From an uncultured Methylococcaceae bacterium (GTDB taxonomy: Bacteria > Pseudomonadota > Gammaproteobacteria > Methylococcales > Methylomonadaceae): a stretch of DNA of 34,425 nt. The notes below the pieces were generated by a model. It had not been told where the DNA came from and searched no databases. It worked only from the letters and a program-made list of their open reading frames with translations. The stretch lies in NCBI GenBank assembly GCA_903945605.1, contig CAJAWH010000071.1, forward strand, positions 1 through 34,425, read 5' to 3'. This document shows positions 25,015 to 31,478 of this stretch, one piece after another. A program made the translations under genes and the position numbers. Position 1 is the first letter of the stretch. Each line of letters begins with the position of its first letter.

Positions 25015-26664
25015 TTAAGGTCTGATGTTGCCCAAGCCAAGCCCCACACCTTCCAACGCCAAAATATACAACAAAGCCCTAGCCCGGCTACAGCCCACAT
25101 AAAGCCACTCAGGATGCTGGTTGGCGTGCTGGTCAATGCCCACCACAATTACCACATCCGCTTCCAAGCCCTTAAAACCTTGGATGGTGCCTATGCGTAA
25201 ACGCCCTGGTTCAGGCGTTGCCAACTGGGTGGACAACGCAAACCCGCTTAACCGGTTGGCCCAGACAGACGTGGCATTAGTATGGCGGTACGGGGCCAGC
25301 ACCACAATCCGCTCTTCAGGTAGCTTATCCTTGCCCAGCAAAGACTTCAGCAGGCTCTCCAACTGCATCGCCATTTGCCCAAAATCTTGGCTATACTGGA
25401 TGGTGGGCGGCAAACCCTCAACAACACGGAACTCCGCCGGTTGCGGCACCTCGCCCAAGGTGGCGGCCAGCTCGCCGATGGGGCGCGTGTTGCGTAAATT
25501 GGTTTCCAGTTGCAACGGAATGGCTGGGAATGGTGGTTCCCACACACTGCCATGATGGAAAATGGTTTGCCCTTTGTCAAAAAAACAATACCAAGAAAAC
25601 TGTGCTGACCCCAGCGACTCCAATGCCAGCCACCAGACCGGCAGAAAATCCATTGCCTCATCAACAATAATGGTGTCAAATTTACGCCCGACCCGCTCGC
25701 TGGCAGACAACAATAAATCAGGACATTCTTCGTTATAAAACAAAGTCTGTTGTTGGCGGTCGGTAGGCACAATAAAGTCCATTCCGGCGGCTTTCACCCA
25801 CGTTTCGACCAGTTCATGAAAATAGAACACGCTCGCCTGAGGCGTGTTGCTTAAAGACAAAGCCAACAACTGCGCCAAGTTTTTATTGAAGCAGGTCAAC
25901 AAAACCGCCTTGCCTTGGCTGGCGTGTTCTTTGGCTAAGGCCACCGCCAAAGCCGTTTTGCCAGAACCTGCCCCGCCTTCAACCAATAAGCGCGATTGCG
26001 AACGTAACAGCCGAAGCGCGTGGACTTGCTCCTGCGTGGCTTGGTGCAATTGTTCGTTAGTGTCATTGAGCGTATGGGTCAAGGGAATGAACAAATGGCA
26101 ATCAGGGGCCAGAATTTCCTTTAACACCCGTTGCTGCGCGGCACTCCACACCACTGCCTTGGGGGCGGCACTGGCCCATAGCTTGATGAGTGCTGCTTCG
26201 GGGTCAAGCAAGGTCGTGCTGTCCAACACAAACGCTTTATCGGGTGCATCCGTGCCAGGCAACGCGCCTAGCCATTGTATCTCAGGAAACCAAACGGCAT
26301 GGGTAATGGCAAGGTTGCTGACCTCGTTCTTGCTTAAGCGTTTTTCTAGCTTTTCGGTAATGGCAAAACGGTTGCGCCGCGCTTGGTTGAACGGCGATTG
26401 CTTCATCGGCAGCCCCGATGCGTAATACCAAACCCCATCCCTGACAGTAACCGCTCCGGCCTTGATTTCCACAATCAACAACCCCCGCGCGGGATGAAAA
26501 ACCACCACATCCGCCTCGCCAATACGCTCGCCGACATTTTTATGCACCAACCGCCATTCCACGGTATGAAAGGACAACCAAGGCAGCGACAACTTGGCTA
26601 GTGCCGAAAACACCTTGTTTTCGGCCCGCTGCCCAGTGGCAAGCGCTTGTTGTTCTGGTGTCAT
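25015..26664 (-). CDS. NERD nuclease fused to superfamily-1 helicase
   Basis: The 549-aa protein begins with a NERD (PF08378) domain (about 10-120). GEADVVVFHPARGLLIVEIKAG holds the PD-(D/E)xK-like residues Asp52, Glu66 and Lys68. A helicase follows: Walker A GGAGSGKT (230-237), motif II VDEAMDFLP (334-342), LETNLRNTRPI, TIQGFKGLEADVV, and VGCSRARALLYIL as motif VI. NERD-helicases occur in phage-defence and mobile contexts; DNA degradation coupled to unwinding is the likely activity (inference). It is the first accessory gene of the right-hand island. A 33-base piece of its P-loop region recurs at 27680-27712. Confidence 0.85.
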   Translation of the reverse strand: MTPEQQALATGQRAENKVFSALAKLSLPWLSFHTVEWRLVHKNVGERIGEADVVVFHPARGLLIVEIKAGAVTVRDGVWYYASGLPMKQSPFNQARRNRFAITEKLEKRLSKNEVSNLAITHAVWFPEIQWLGALPGTDAPDKAFVLDSTTLLDPEAALIKLWASAAPKAVVWSAAQQRVLKEILAPDCHLFIPLTHTLNDTNEQLHQATQEQVHALRLLRSQSRLLVEGGAGSGKTALAVALAKEHASQGKAVLLTCFNKNLAQLLALSLSNTPQASVFYFHELVETWVKAAGMDFIVPTDRQQQTLFYNEECPDLLLSASERVGRKFDTIIVDEAMDFLPVWWLALESLGSAQFSWYCFFDKGQTIFHHGSVWEPPFPAIPLQLETNLRNTRPIGELAATLGEVPQPAEFRVVEGLPPTIQYSQDFGQMAMQLESLLKSLLGKDKLPEERIVVLAPYRHTNATSVWANRLSGFALSTQLATPEPGRLRIGTIQGFKGLEADVVIVVGIDQHANQHPEWLYVGCSRARALLYILALEGVGLGLGNIRP

Positions 26665-26787
26665 GCGTGGTCTCGTTGCGTTAAAACAGTTGTGTTACGA
26701 AAGAGAAAACCTTAGGCGAGAACCATACCTGCTGTCAACAGGTGGCCTCGAGACCGCTCAGCAATCGATTTTGTTGGCGAGCCACCC

Positions 26788-27225
26788 TTATTCGGTGCGT
26801 GGCACAATGCGCATTAAGCGGGCAGAAATGGCGGCTGTCAATTTGTCCTTCACTTCCTGAAACAAGGCGCGGGGCAACAAACCAAAGGCTACGCTTTCAG
26901 GAGTCCCAGGTTGGGACAAGCGCAGGTCAGGGCCAGGCCAAACAAAACGGTTGGCTTCGGTCAGCACAATCCAAGAACGTTGGTTGTCCAATCCCAGCCG
27001 ACGTTTTGTCGCTGGGGGAATTTCAACCGCCAGCATCGTATCCAATGGCGGCGTATGGGTAATCGGTAGCGCCGTCACTACTTTGTCGCCTTCCTCACTT
27101 GTGGTCACCAGAATGACAGCACAGGGTCGGTCTTTCAGCCCTTCTTGTTGGCCTCGCAGTTGTTCGTCACGCCACAAATAGGCATAGCGTATTACCAGAC
27201 CAGCAACGGGTTGGGGGAACGCCAC
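26788..27225 (-). CDS. PemK/MazF-like growth inhibitor toxin
   Basis: The 145-aa protein reads VAGLVIRYAYLWRDEQLRGQ, then GLKDRPCAVILV, then PATKRRLGLDNQRSWIVLTE and ANRFVWPGPDLRL. The block K-D-R-P-C-A-V and the strand pattern are those of PemK-like endoribonuclease toxins. It follows a Phd/YefM antitoxin by three bases on the same strand. Toxins of this type cut mRNA and slow growth until the antitoxin recovers. It starts three bases past the antitoxin stop, so expression should be coupled. Confidence 0.85.
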   Translation of the reverse strand: MAFPQPVAGLVIRYAYLWRDEQLRGQQEGLKDRPCAVILVTTSEEGDKVVTALPITHTPPLDTMLAVEIPPATKRRLGLDNQRSWIVLTEANRFVWPGPDLRLSQPGTPESVAFGLLPRALFQEVKDKLTAAISARLMRIVPRTE

Positions 27226-27228
27226 GGT

Positions 27229-27486
27229 TTACCCGAGCTGTTCGTGGTCATAAGCGGATGCCTCCGCTGGCGGCTCGGCGGCATTTATGGCTTCAAGGTC
27301 GGATGCTGTAAAATCCACCAATGCCATTACCCGCCGGTCGCGCTGTTTCAATCGGTGGTATTCGTCCACTGAAAGCATCACGACACGTTCTCGGCCATTG
27401 TGCGTAATCGCGACCGGCTCGGTTAGCGCAGTATCTTGATAGCGGCCAAAGTTGCGCTGGAATTCTACGGCGGTAATGGTGATCAT
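27229..27486 (-). CDS. Phd/YefM-type antitoxin
   Basis: I start at the second ATG, 27486 (MITITAVEFQRNFGRYQD), because GAGGGG lies eight bases before it; an ATG six bases earlier (27492) is also possible. The strand-helix block AVEFQRNFGRYQDTAL, then EPVAITHNGRERVVMLSVDEY, is the Phd/YefM fold that binds DNA as a dimer. The C-terminal tail is acidic and likely binds the toxin. It pairs with the PemK-like gene and probably represses the operon through the palindrome overlapping its promoter. Confidence 0.88.
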   Translation of the reverse strand: MITITAVEFQRNFGRYQDTALTEPVAITHNGRERVVMLSVDEYHRLKQRDRRVMALVDFTASDLEAINAAEPPAEASAYDHEQLG

Positions 27487-27516
27487 AAGCATGCCCCCTC
27501 AATTTGTATGATGCGT

Positions 27517-27538
27517 ATTATACATAACTGCTGTTATG
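27517..27538 (-). promoter_or_regulatory. Antitoxin promoter -10 and adjacent operator-like palindrome
   Basis: On the minus strand TATAAT (27522-27517) is a perfect -10. Directly upstream lies CATAAC-TGCT-GTTATG (27523-27538), a perfect 6-bp dyad located in the promoter spacer. This arrangement is typical of antitoxin autoregulation. Confidence 0.55.
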
Positions 27539-27554
27539 CCGCACATTGGCTGAG

Positions 27555-27587
27555 CGTAGCCAAGACCGCTGCTACGTTTTTATTTTC
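27555..27587 (+). terminator. Terminator-like hairpin, copy 1 of a repeat
   Basis: CGTAGC (27555-27560) pairs with GCTACG (27571-27576), followed by TTTTTATTTT. It shares the 16-base sequence TTGGCTGAGCGTAGCC (27546-27561) with the second copy at 27730-27745. Confidence 0.45.
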
Positions 27588-27599
27588 TCGGGTACGGCT

Positions 27600-27729
27600 C
27601 CCTCTATAGTGACCCTTAAAAAGCAATACCCAATTAGTATTACTTTTGCCAAATTAACACAAGTGCCAGAGCAGCCAAAGCCAGAACCCACCCCGCCTTC
27701 AACCAATAGCGCTGAGGTTACACAGCGCG
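27600..27729 (-). pseudogene. Decayed P-loop ATPase fragment related to the NERD helicase
   Basis: Minus-strand translation reads ALLVEGGVGSGFGCSGTCVN, then LAKVILIGYCF. The intact helicase has LLVEGGAGSGKTALAVALAK. The 33 bases at 27680-27712 match helicase bases 25960-25993 apart from two substitutions and one missing base. The rest of the helicase is absent, and the Walker A lysine is lost. The segment lies between two terminator-like repeat copies. It probably remains from a duplicated or rearranged helicase or a related ATPase gene. Confidence 0.5.
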
Positions 27730-27737
27730 TTGGCTGA

Positions 27738-27771
27738 GCGTAGCCGAAGCCACGGCTACGCCTTGTTTTTT
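27738..27771 (+). terminator. Terminator-like hairpin, copy 2 of a repeat
   Basis: GCGTAGCC (27738-27745) pairs perfectly with GGCTACGC (27754-27761), followed by CTTGTTTTTT. It ends about 20 bases before the left end of the IS3 element. Confidence 0.55.
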
Positions 27772-27857
27772 GCCGGGCCGCTTAGGTTATGATACTCCCC
27801 ATATTTCAGACCACAAGTTAAGATAGAAAATGTGGTGAATGAAGGGGGAAAACAGAT

Positions 27858-28148
27858 ATGGCAGTAGTTCGAAAACAGCACGGAGTGGAGTTTAAAAAGA
27901 AAGTTGCACTTGAAGCAATCCGTCAGCAAAAGACGATTAACCAGATTACAGCGGAATTTGGGATTCACTCAACGCAAGTTAATAATTGGAAAAAGCAGGC
28001 GATGGATGCCATAAGCCAAGCATTTACGAGTGAAACGAAGCTCAAGCAGCAAGATCGCCAGCCTGAAATTGACGAATTACACCGACAATTAGGTCAGGTT
28101 ATTGCTGAGCGAGACTGGCTTAAAAAAAAGTCCTCGAACGAACATTAG
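27858..28148 (+). CDS. IS3-family OrfA (helix-turn-helix transposase part)
   Basis: The 96-aa protein starts MAVVRKQHGVEFKKKVALEA. A helix-turn-helix follows (INQITAEFGIHSTQVNNWKKQAM), then a leucine-rich coiled part (IDELHRQLGQVIAERDWLKKK). It binds the IS ends. A run of eight A's at 28122-28129 before its stop is the likely -1 frameshift site that fuses it to OrfB. Start and codon phase are typical. Confidence 0.9.
   Translation: MAVVRKQHGVEFKKKVALEAIRQQKTINQITAEFGIHSTQVNNWKKQAMDAISQAFTSETKLKQQDRQPEIDELHRQLGQVIAERDWLKKKSSNEH
28122..28129 (+). promoter_or_regulatory. Programmed -1 frameshift slippery run
   Basis: Eight consecutive A's. Slippage by -1 moves OrfA into the OrfB frame exactly after the in-frame stop at 28121-28123. 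This is standard for IS3-family transposases. Confidence 0.7.
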
Positions 28149-28969
28149 ATTTTAGAAAACAACAGATTAGCGATAAGGATAGTCAGTTTAGCATCCGACA
28201 ACAATGTGATTTATTGGGGGTGAACCGTTCTGGCTTGTACTATAATTCAACACCTGAAAGCGCTGAAAATCTGTTATATATGAGATTGTTGGACGAACAA
28301 TATACAGAGGATCCCACCTATGGAGTAGAGCGTATGACAGCCTACTTGCGGCGCTTAGGGCACTCAGTCAATCAGAAACGGGTGCGGCGCTTGTTGCGAA
28401 TGATGTGTTTGGATGCGATTTACCAGAAGCCAGATACTAGTAGGGTGAATCCTGAAAACAAGGTGTTTCCTTATTTGTTACGTGGTGTAACAGCTATGCA
28501 TAACGACCATATCTGGAGTACGGATATCACGTATATTCGCCTGAATAAAGGCTTTGTCTATTTGATGGCCGTCATAGACTGGTATAGCCGTTACGTACTA
28601 GATTGGTCATTAAGTACGACATTAGAGGCTGATTTTTGCATTGAAACAGTTGGCGGTTTGCTAGAACGAAAGCAGTGCATGATTTTTAATACAGACCAGG
28701 GTGCGCAATTCACCACGCCACGTTTCACCAACCCCTTATTGGAGAAAGGTGTTCAGGTGAGCATGGACGGACGTGGACGCGCATTAGACAATATTTTTAT
28801 TGAACGGCTATGGCGTACCGTGAAATATGAATATGTGTATTTGCACGAAATGTGTACGGTACAGGAAGCGAGAAAGGGTTTGGGAGGATTCTTTGAGCGA
28901 TATAACCATCGGAGAATACACGAATCGCTTGGGTATCGCACACCCGCTGAGGTGTATTTGGGGGCGTAA
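28124..28969 (+). CDS. IS3-family OrfB (DDE transposase, made by -1 frameshift)
   Basis: The frame is open from 28124 (just after an in-frame TAA at 28121) to the TAA at 28967-28969. It has the rve integrase core: Asp in WSTDITYIRLNKG, Asp in FNTDQGAQFTT, and Glu in NIFIERLWRTVKYE. Just ahead is FSIRQQCDLLGVNRSGLYY, the typical OrfB start region. A stand-alone TTG start at 28214 would drop that part, so the OrfA-OrfB fusion through the A-run is likelier. The product catalyses strand transfer of the IS. Confidence 0.88.
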   Translation, partial: KKVLERTLDFRKQQISDKDSQFSIRQQCDLLGVNRSGLYYNSTPESAENLLYMRLLDEQYTEDPTYGVERMTAYLRRLGHSVNQKRVRRLLRMMCLDAIYQKPDTSRVNPENKVFPYLLRGVTAMHNDHIWSTDITYIRLNKGFVYLMAVIDWYSRYVLDWSLSTTLEADFCIETVGGLLERKQCMIFNTDQGAQFTTPRFTNPLLEKGVQVSMDGRGRALDNIFIERLWRTVKYEYVYLHEMCTVQEARKGLGGFFERYNHRRIHESLGYRTPAEVYLGA

Positions 28970-28981
28970 TTTTGGCGGCGC

Positions 28982-29034
28982 GCGGCAGCTAAATTCTTTG
29001 TTCCGCTACGCTCCACAAAGAATTTAGCTGCCGC
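28982..29034. repeat. 20-bp perfect hairpin inside the right end of the IS
   Basis: The arms at 28982-29001 and 29015-29034 are perfect reverse complements (20 bases each, starting GCGGCAGC), with a 13-base loop TCCGCTACGCTCC. It lies between the transposase stop and the terminal repeat. The loop contains GCTACGCTC, related to the terminator repeats at 27555 and 27738. It could be a terminator blocking transcription out of the IS, or a nested small repeat. Confidence 0.75.
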
Positions 29035-29218
29035 TATTGGGGCTTTGGGGATAAATTGGCTCTATCTTAATTTTGGTTGTTTTTGGTCTTGACAATGGGG
29101 AGTACCTTAGGTAAACTGCCCTTCGACTTCGCTCAGGTAACGCACAGCAGTTGTAAGCACAGGTCATGACCCGATCAATAGGCAACTACAGCAAAAAAAT
29201 GTTAAGGCCGCAGCTAGA

Positions 29219-29237
29219 TATGATATAAGCTATCATA
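29219..29237. repeat. 7-bp inverted repeat, possible operator
   Basis: TATGATA (29219-29225) and TATCATA (29231-29237) flank TAAGC. It lies about 175 bases before the 47-aa ORF. Confidence 0.4.
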
Positions 29238-29266
29238 GCCTTGTGCTACTGTTAAACTCTAGCCCA

Positions 29267-29332
29267 GTAGCCTGGAGTGAAGCCCAATCCGGGACAGCGT
29301 AGCACGGTTGCCCCTTGCTCCACCTAGGCTAC
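29267..29332. repeat. 66-bp imperfect palindromic repeat
   Basis: The ends are GTAGCCT (29267-29273) and AGGCTAC (29326-29332), with further partial pairing inward (GGAGTGAAG against CTTGCTCC). Elements with this GTAGCCTGG...GGCTAC outline occur as dispersed hairpin repeats in several proteobacteria. Function unknown. Confidence 0.5.
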
Positions 29333-29410
29333 CTTGCTGAAAAAATAGTGCAAGCCTTAACATAACGCTAGATAATCAATCCAAATCAACATAAAAACAG
29401 GATCAAAATC

Positions 29411-29554
29411 ATGAACGCTGCTGACTGGGTAAAAATAATCGGTGAAATTATTAAGCTTATCGGTGAGGGGATGTCAAAAAATGAGGCCGTTAAACAAGTA
29501 GCTCGTAAATTTAGTGTTAGTGAAAGTGATTTAAGGAAGCGCGGTGGATTTTGA
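29411..29554 (+). CDS. 47-aa helical small protein, helix-turn-helix-like
   Basis: ATG at 29411, TGA at 29552-29554. The product begins MNAADWVKIIGEIIKLIGEG and continues MSKNEAVKQVARKFSVSESD, ending LRKRGGF. The second half has the spacing of a small helix-turn-helix (alpha-helix, S-V-S-x-x-D-L), while the first half is an amphipathic helix. AGGATC lies nine bases before the ATG. I do not recognise a family. It converges with the dynamin operon, 214 bases away, and is AT-rich like that operon, so it could belong to the same island. Confidence 0.5.
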   Translation: MNAADWVKIIGEIIKLIGEGMSKNEAVKQVARKFSVSESDLRKRGGF

Positions 29555-29768
29555 ACTTTAAGGGCATTTTATCTTCGCTTAACTTAATTTGGAGCCAGTC
29601 TCTGAATAGGCTTGCATTTTACAATCGGCCGTTAAAAGCTCCTAGTTGGCTCTGAAATCATAGGCAGTTTGCTTGACTATTTCCAATAGCTTTCGTTGCC
29701 AAAAATTGTAGCCTAGGAAATGTACAGGGCATTTCCTTAAACAATAAGCCTAGGCTGTTCAGAGTTAA
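29555..29768. other. Gap between small ORF and the dynamin operon
   Basis: About 214 bases without a gene. It contains a hairpin, AGGAAATG (29715-29722) and CATTTCCT (29730-29737), about 30 bases after the stop of the last dynamin gene on the minus strand. A short T-run lies some distance beyond it, so it is at best a weak terminator. Confidence 0.4.
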
Positions 29769-31478
29769 CTAACGGCCCGGTATTACCGTAAATTCCCCGT
29801 CTATCGCGTTTATTCTATTGCACCACTCTTCAAGTTTTTTCCGATTCTCATTTGAGTCGCGCAACTTCTCACTTACATCCTGAAGATTTTCCTCAAGAAT
29901 AAGGTAATTGGGAAAGAATATTTGGTTAAAATCTGGGCCGTTTATTAAATCAAGCAATTCCTTTCGTTTGTCTTCGAGCTCCTCAACCATCTTATTAATC
30001 GATTTTTCGAATTCTTCTTTGCGCTTAGCTTGCTCCCAACTATCCCATGCCTCCACTGCAAATCCTAAAACGGCAAGAGTACCATTGATACCCTTGGCAA
30101 GATTTATCGCGCCATAAGGCTTAAATTTTAGTAGCTGACCCAATTCCAGCCCTAATGTTTTGGCACCGCTTACAATGAGATCACGACCTACCAGAACCGT
30201 AGTATTGTTGATCGCTTTACTATTAATCAAATAATTGAGCCCTTGTTTTCCCAGTGCTGAAACGGCACTATTATAATGATTAATCTCCGATTCGAAACTT
30301 AATTTCATTTTTTCTACTGCAATATTGACGGCTTCAGTTTGTCGTTCAAATTCATTTTGAAGTCGCGTTGAAATCATTATGCTTTCTGACCCAATATTAC
30401 GTTCAAAAAAATCGCTGAAGGTTTCTATGCTTGACCCTTCGGCTTGTAAAATAAGATCGGCAAAATAATTTGCCACAAACTCGCGCAAGTTCCTTTTTGC
30501 TTCATCAATCTGAAAATCCATCGATTTCATCTGTTTTGCCATACTGTCGCGCGCATTTTCCAACCTTCCGGCATCTTGTCCAATGCTTTTACTATACTCA
30601 TTCGCTTTGGGTAGTTGCTTGTGTAACAAGTCTAAGATGATGCTATTTTTGGTTTCATTAACAATGTTCTCATGACCACCATTAGCTTCTATTTTTTTGG
30701 AGGTGGCCTCTTGCAGTAAGGCAATGCGGGAAAGCTCCTTAAATTTTTCTAGGTTGGATAACCAATAGTCTATGCCCTTATCGAATGGATTGGCAGCTAC
30801 TGCTATAATTGCCAACTCATCTAATTCTTTCTTATCTAAGCCAACCAAATCTTGCAATCGGCCGGACACGTTTTTTTGTTTGATGGTAAGATTTTCTTTG
30901 TATTCCTGTTCATCTTCAACATCGGCCACTTCATCGAAGCGGCTCAATACAAAAACTGTACGAGACAGTAGATTCAGTGTCTTAAATAGCCAAACCAAGT
31001 CTTCTTTATGGCTTTCTTTGATGGGATTGGTTGAATTCATTACATAAAGAACAAGATGCGCTTCACTCACATACCTCTTTGTTATATCTTTATATTTTTC
31101 AATGGAATTGGTTTCATTGCTAAATTTTTCCTTAAAACCAAATAGCCCAGGAGTGTCAATTAAAACTAAATCAGAATCTATATCGTATAGCTTAACTTCA
31201 TCAGAAGACTCTTGATGGCTAATCTTCATCGTAGATTTATCTAATTTTTCCATCCAAGCGGCGGCAATAGATGTCTTTCCTTCAGAGAAACCACCAATCA
31301 ACGCCACCCTTAGTTTATCGTCGGCGATACATTGGGATGCTGTCTGTAATTTTTGTTTTAGATTATGATCGATAGAAACCCCAAGACATTCCCCTTGCTG
31401 CAAGATGTCTTGAAGCTTTGTCAGAATATCTAAAGCTTGTGATTGTTGCGTTTTAAAAATGCCTAATGTTTTTTTCAT
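29769..31478 (-). CDS. LeoA-like bacterial dynamin GTPase
   Basis: The 569-aa protein is close to the length of LeoA (about 570 aa). It has a G domain with P-loop GGFSEGKTS (62-70), DTPG (108-111) and a G4-like LSRFDE (178-183). Long helices follow (LEDKRKELLDLINGPDF and SVSEKLRD-like coils), with a hydrophobic helical part around 420-480 (NLAKGINGTLAVLGF). GGFSEGKT is a variant P-loop shared by dynamin-like families. Dynamins remodel membranes, and LeoABC-type pairs underlie the Eleos anti-phage system. It overlaps the upstream partner by 26 bases and is the last gene of the operon. A defence role is inference. Confidence 0.75.
   Translation of the reverse strand: MKKTLGIFKTQQSQALDILTKLQDILQQGECLGVSIDHNLKQKLQTASQCIADDKLRVALIGGFSEGKTSIAAAWMEKLDKSTMKISHQESSDEVKLYDIDSDLVLIDTPGLFGFKEKFSNETNSIEKYKDITKRYVSEAHLVLYVMNSTNPIKESHKEDLVWLFKTLNLLSRTVFVLSRFDEVADVEDEQEYKENLTIKQKNVSGRLQDLVGLDKKELDELAIIAVAANPFDKGIDYWLSNLEKFKELSRIALLQEATSKKIEANGGHENIVNETKNSIILDLLHKQLPKANEYSKSIGQDAGRLENARDSMAKQMKSMDFQIDEAKRNLREFVANYFADLILQAEGSSIETFSDFFERNIGSESIMISTRLQNEFERQTEAVNIAVEKMKLSFESEINHYNSAVSALGKQGLNYLINSKAINNTTVLVGRDLIVSGAKTLGLELGQLLKFKPYGAINLAKGINGTLAVLGFAVEAWDSWEQAKRKEEFEKSINKMVEELEDKRKELLDLINGPDFNQIFFPNYLILEENLQDVSEKLRDSNENRKKLEEWCNRINAIDGEFTVIPGR

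Larger units (their letters stand above)
27793..29104 (+). mobile_element. IS3-family insertion sequence
   Basis: The element holds two overlapping transposase frames. Ends are inverted: TACTCCCCAT at 27793-27802, and its complement ATGGGGAGTA at 29095-29104, with weaker similarity further in. A 7-base sequence, CTTAGGT, lies at 27781-27787 and 29106-29112, outside the two ends. It could be a target duplication if the true ends are 27788 and 29105, though seven bases is longer than usual for IS3. The length is about 1.3 kb. Both open frames look intact, so it may be active. A 20-bp perfect hairpin lies at 28982-29034, between the transposase stop and the right end. Confidence 0.85.
29105..29410. 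other. Gene-free repeat-rich stretch after the IS
   Basis: About 306 bases. It contains an inverted repeat TATGATA-taagc-TATCATA (29219-29237) and a 66-base imperfect palindrome at 29267-29332. No protein-coding frame with a ribosome binding site was found before the small ORF at 29411. Confidence 0.5.

Noticed and set aside
26668-26755. GGTCTCG and CGAGACC 75 bases apart
   Set aside because: A seven-base inverted match at this distance is expected by chance.
27546-27737. Plus-strand 63-codon frame
   Set aside because: It covers repeat hairpins and the decayed ATPase fragment, which reads better on the minus strand.
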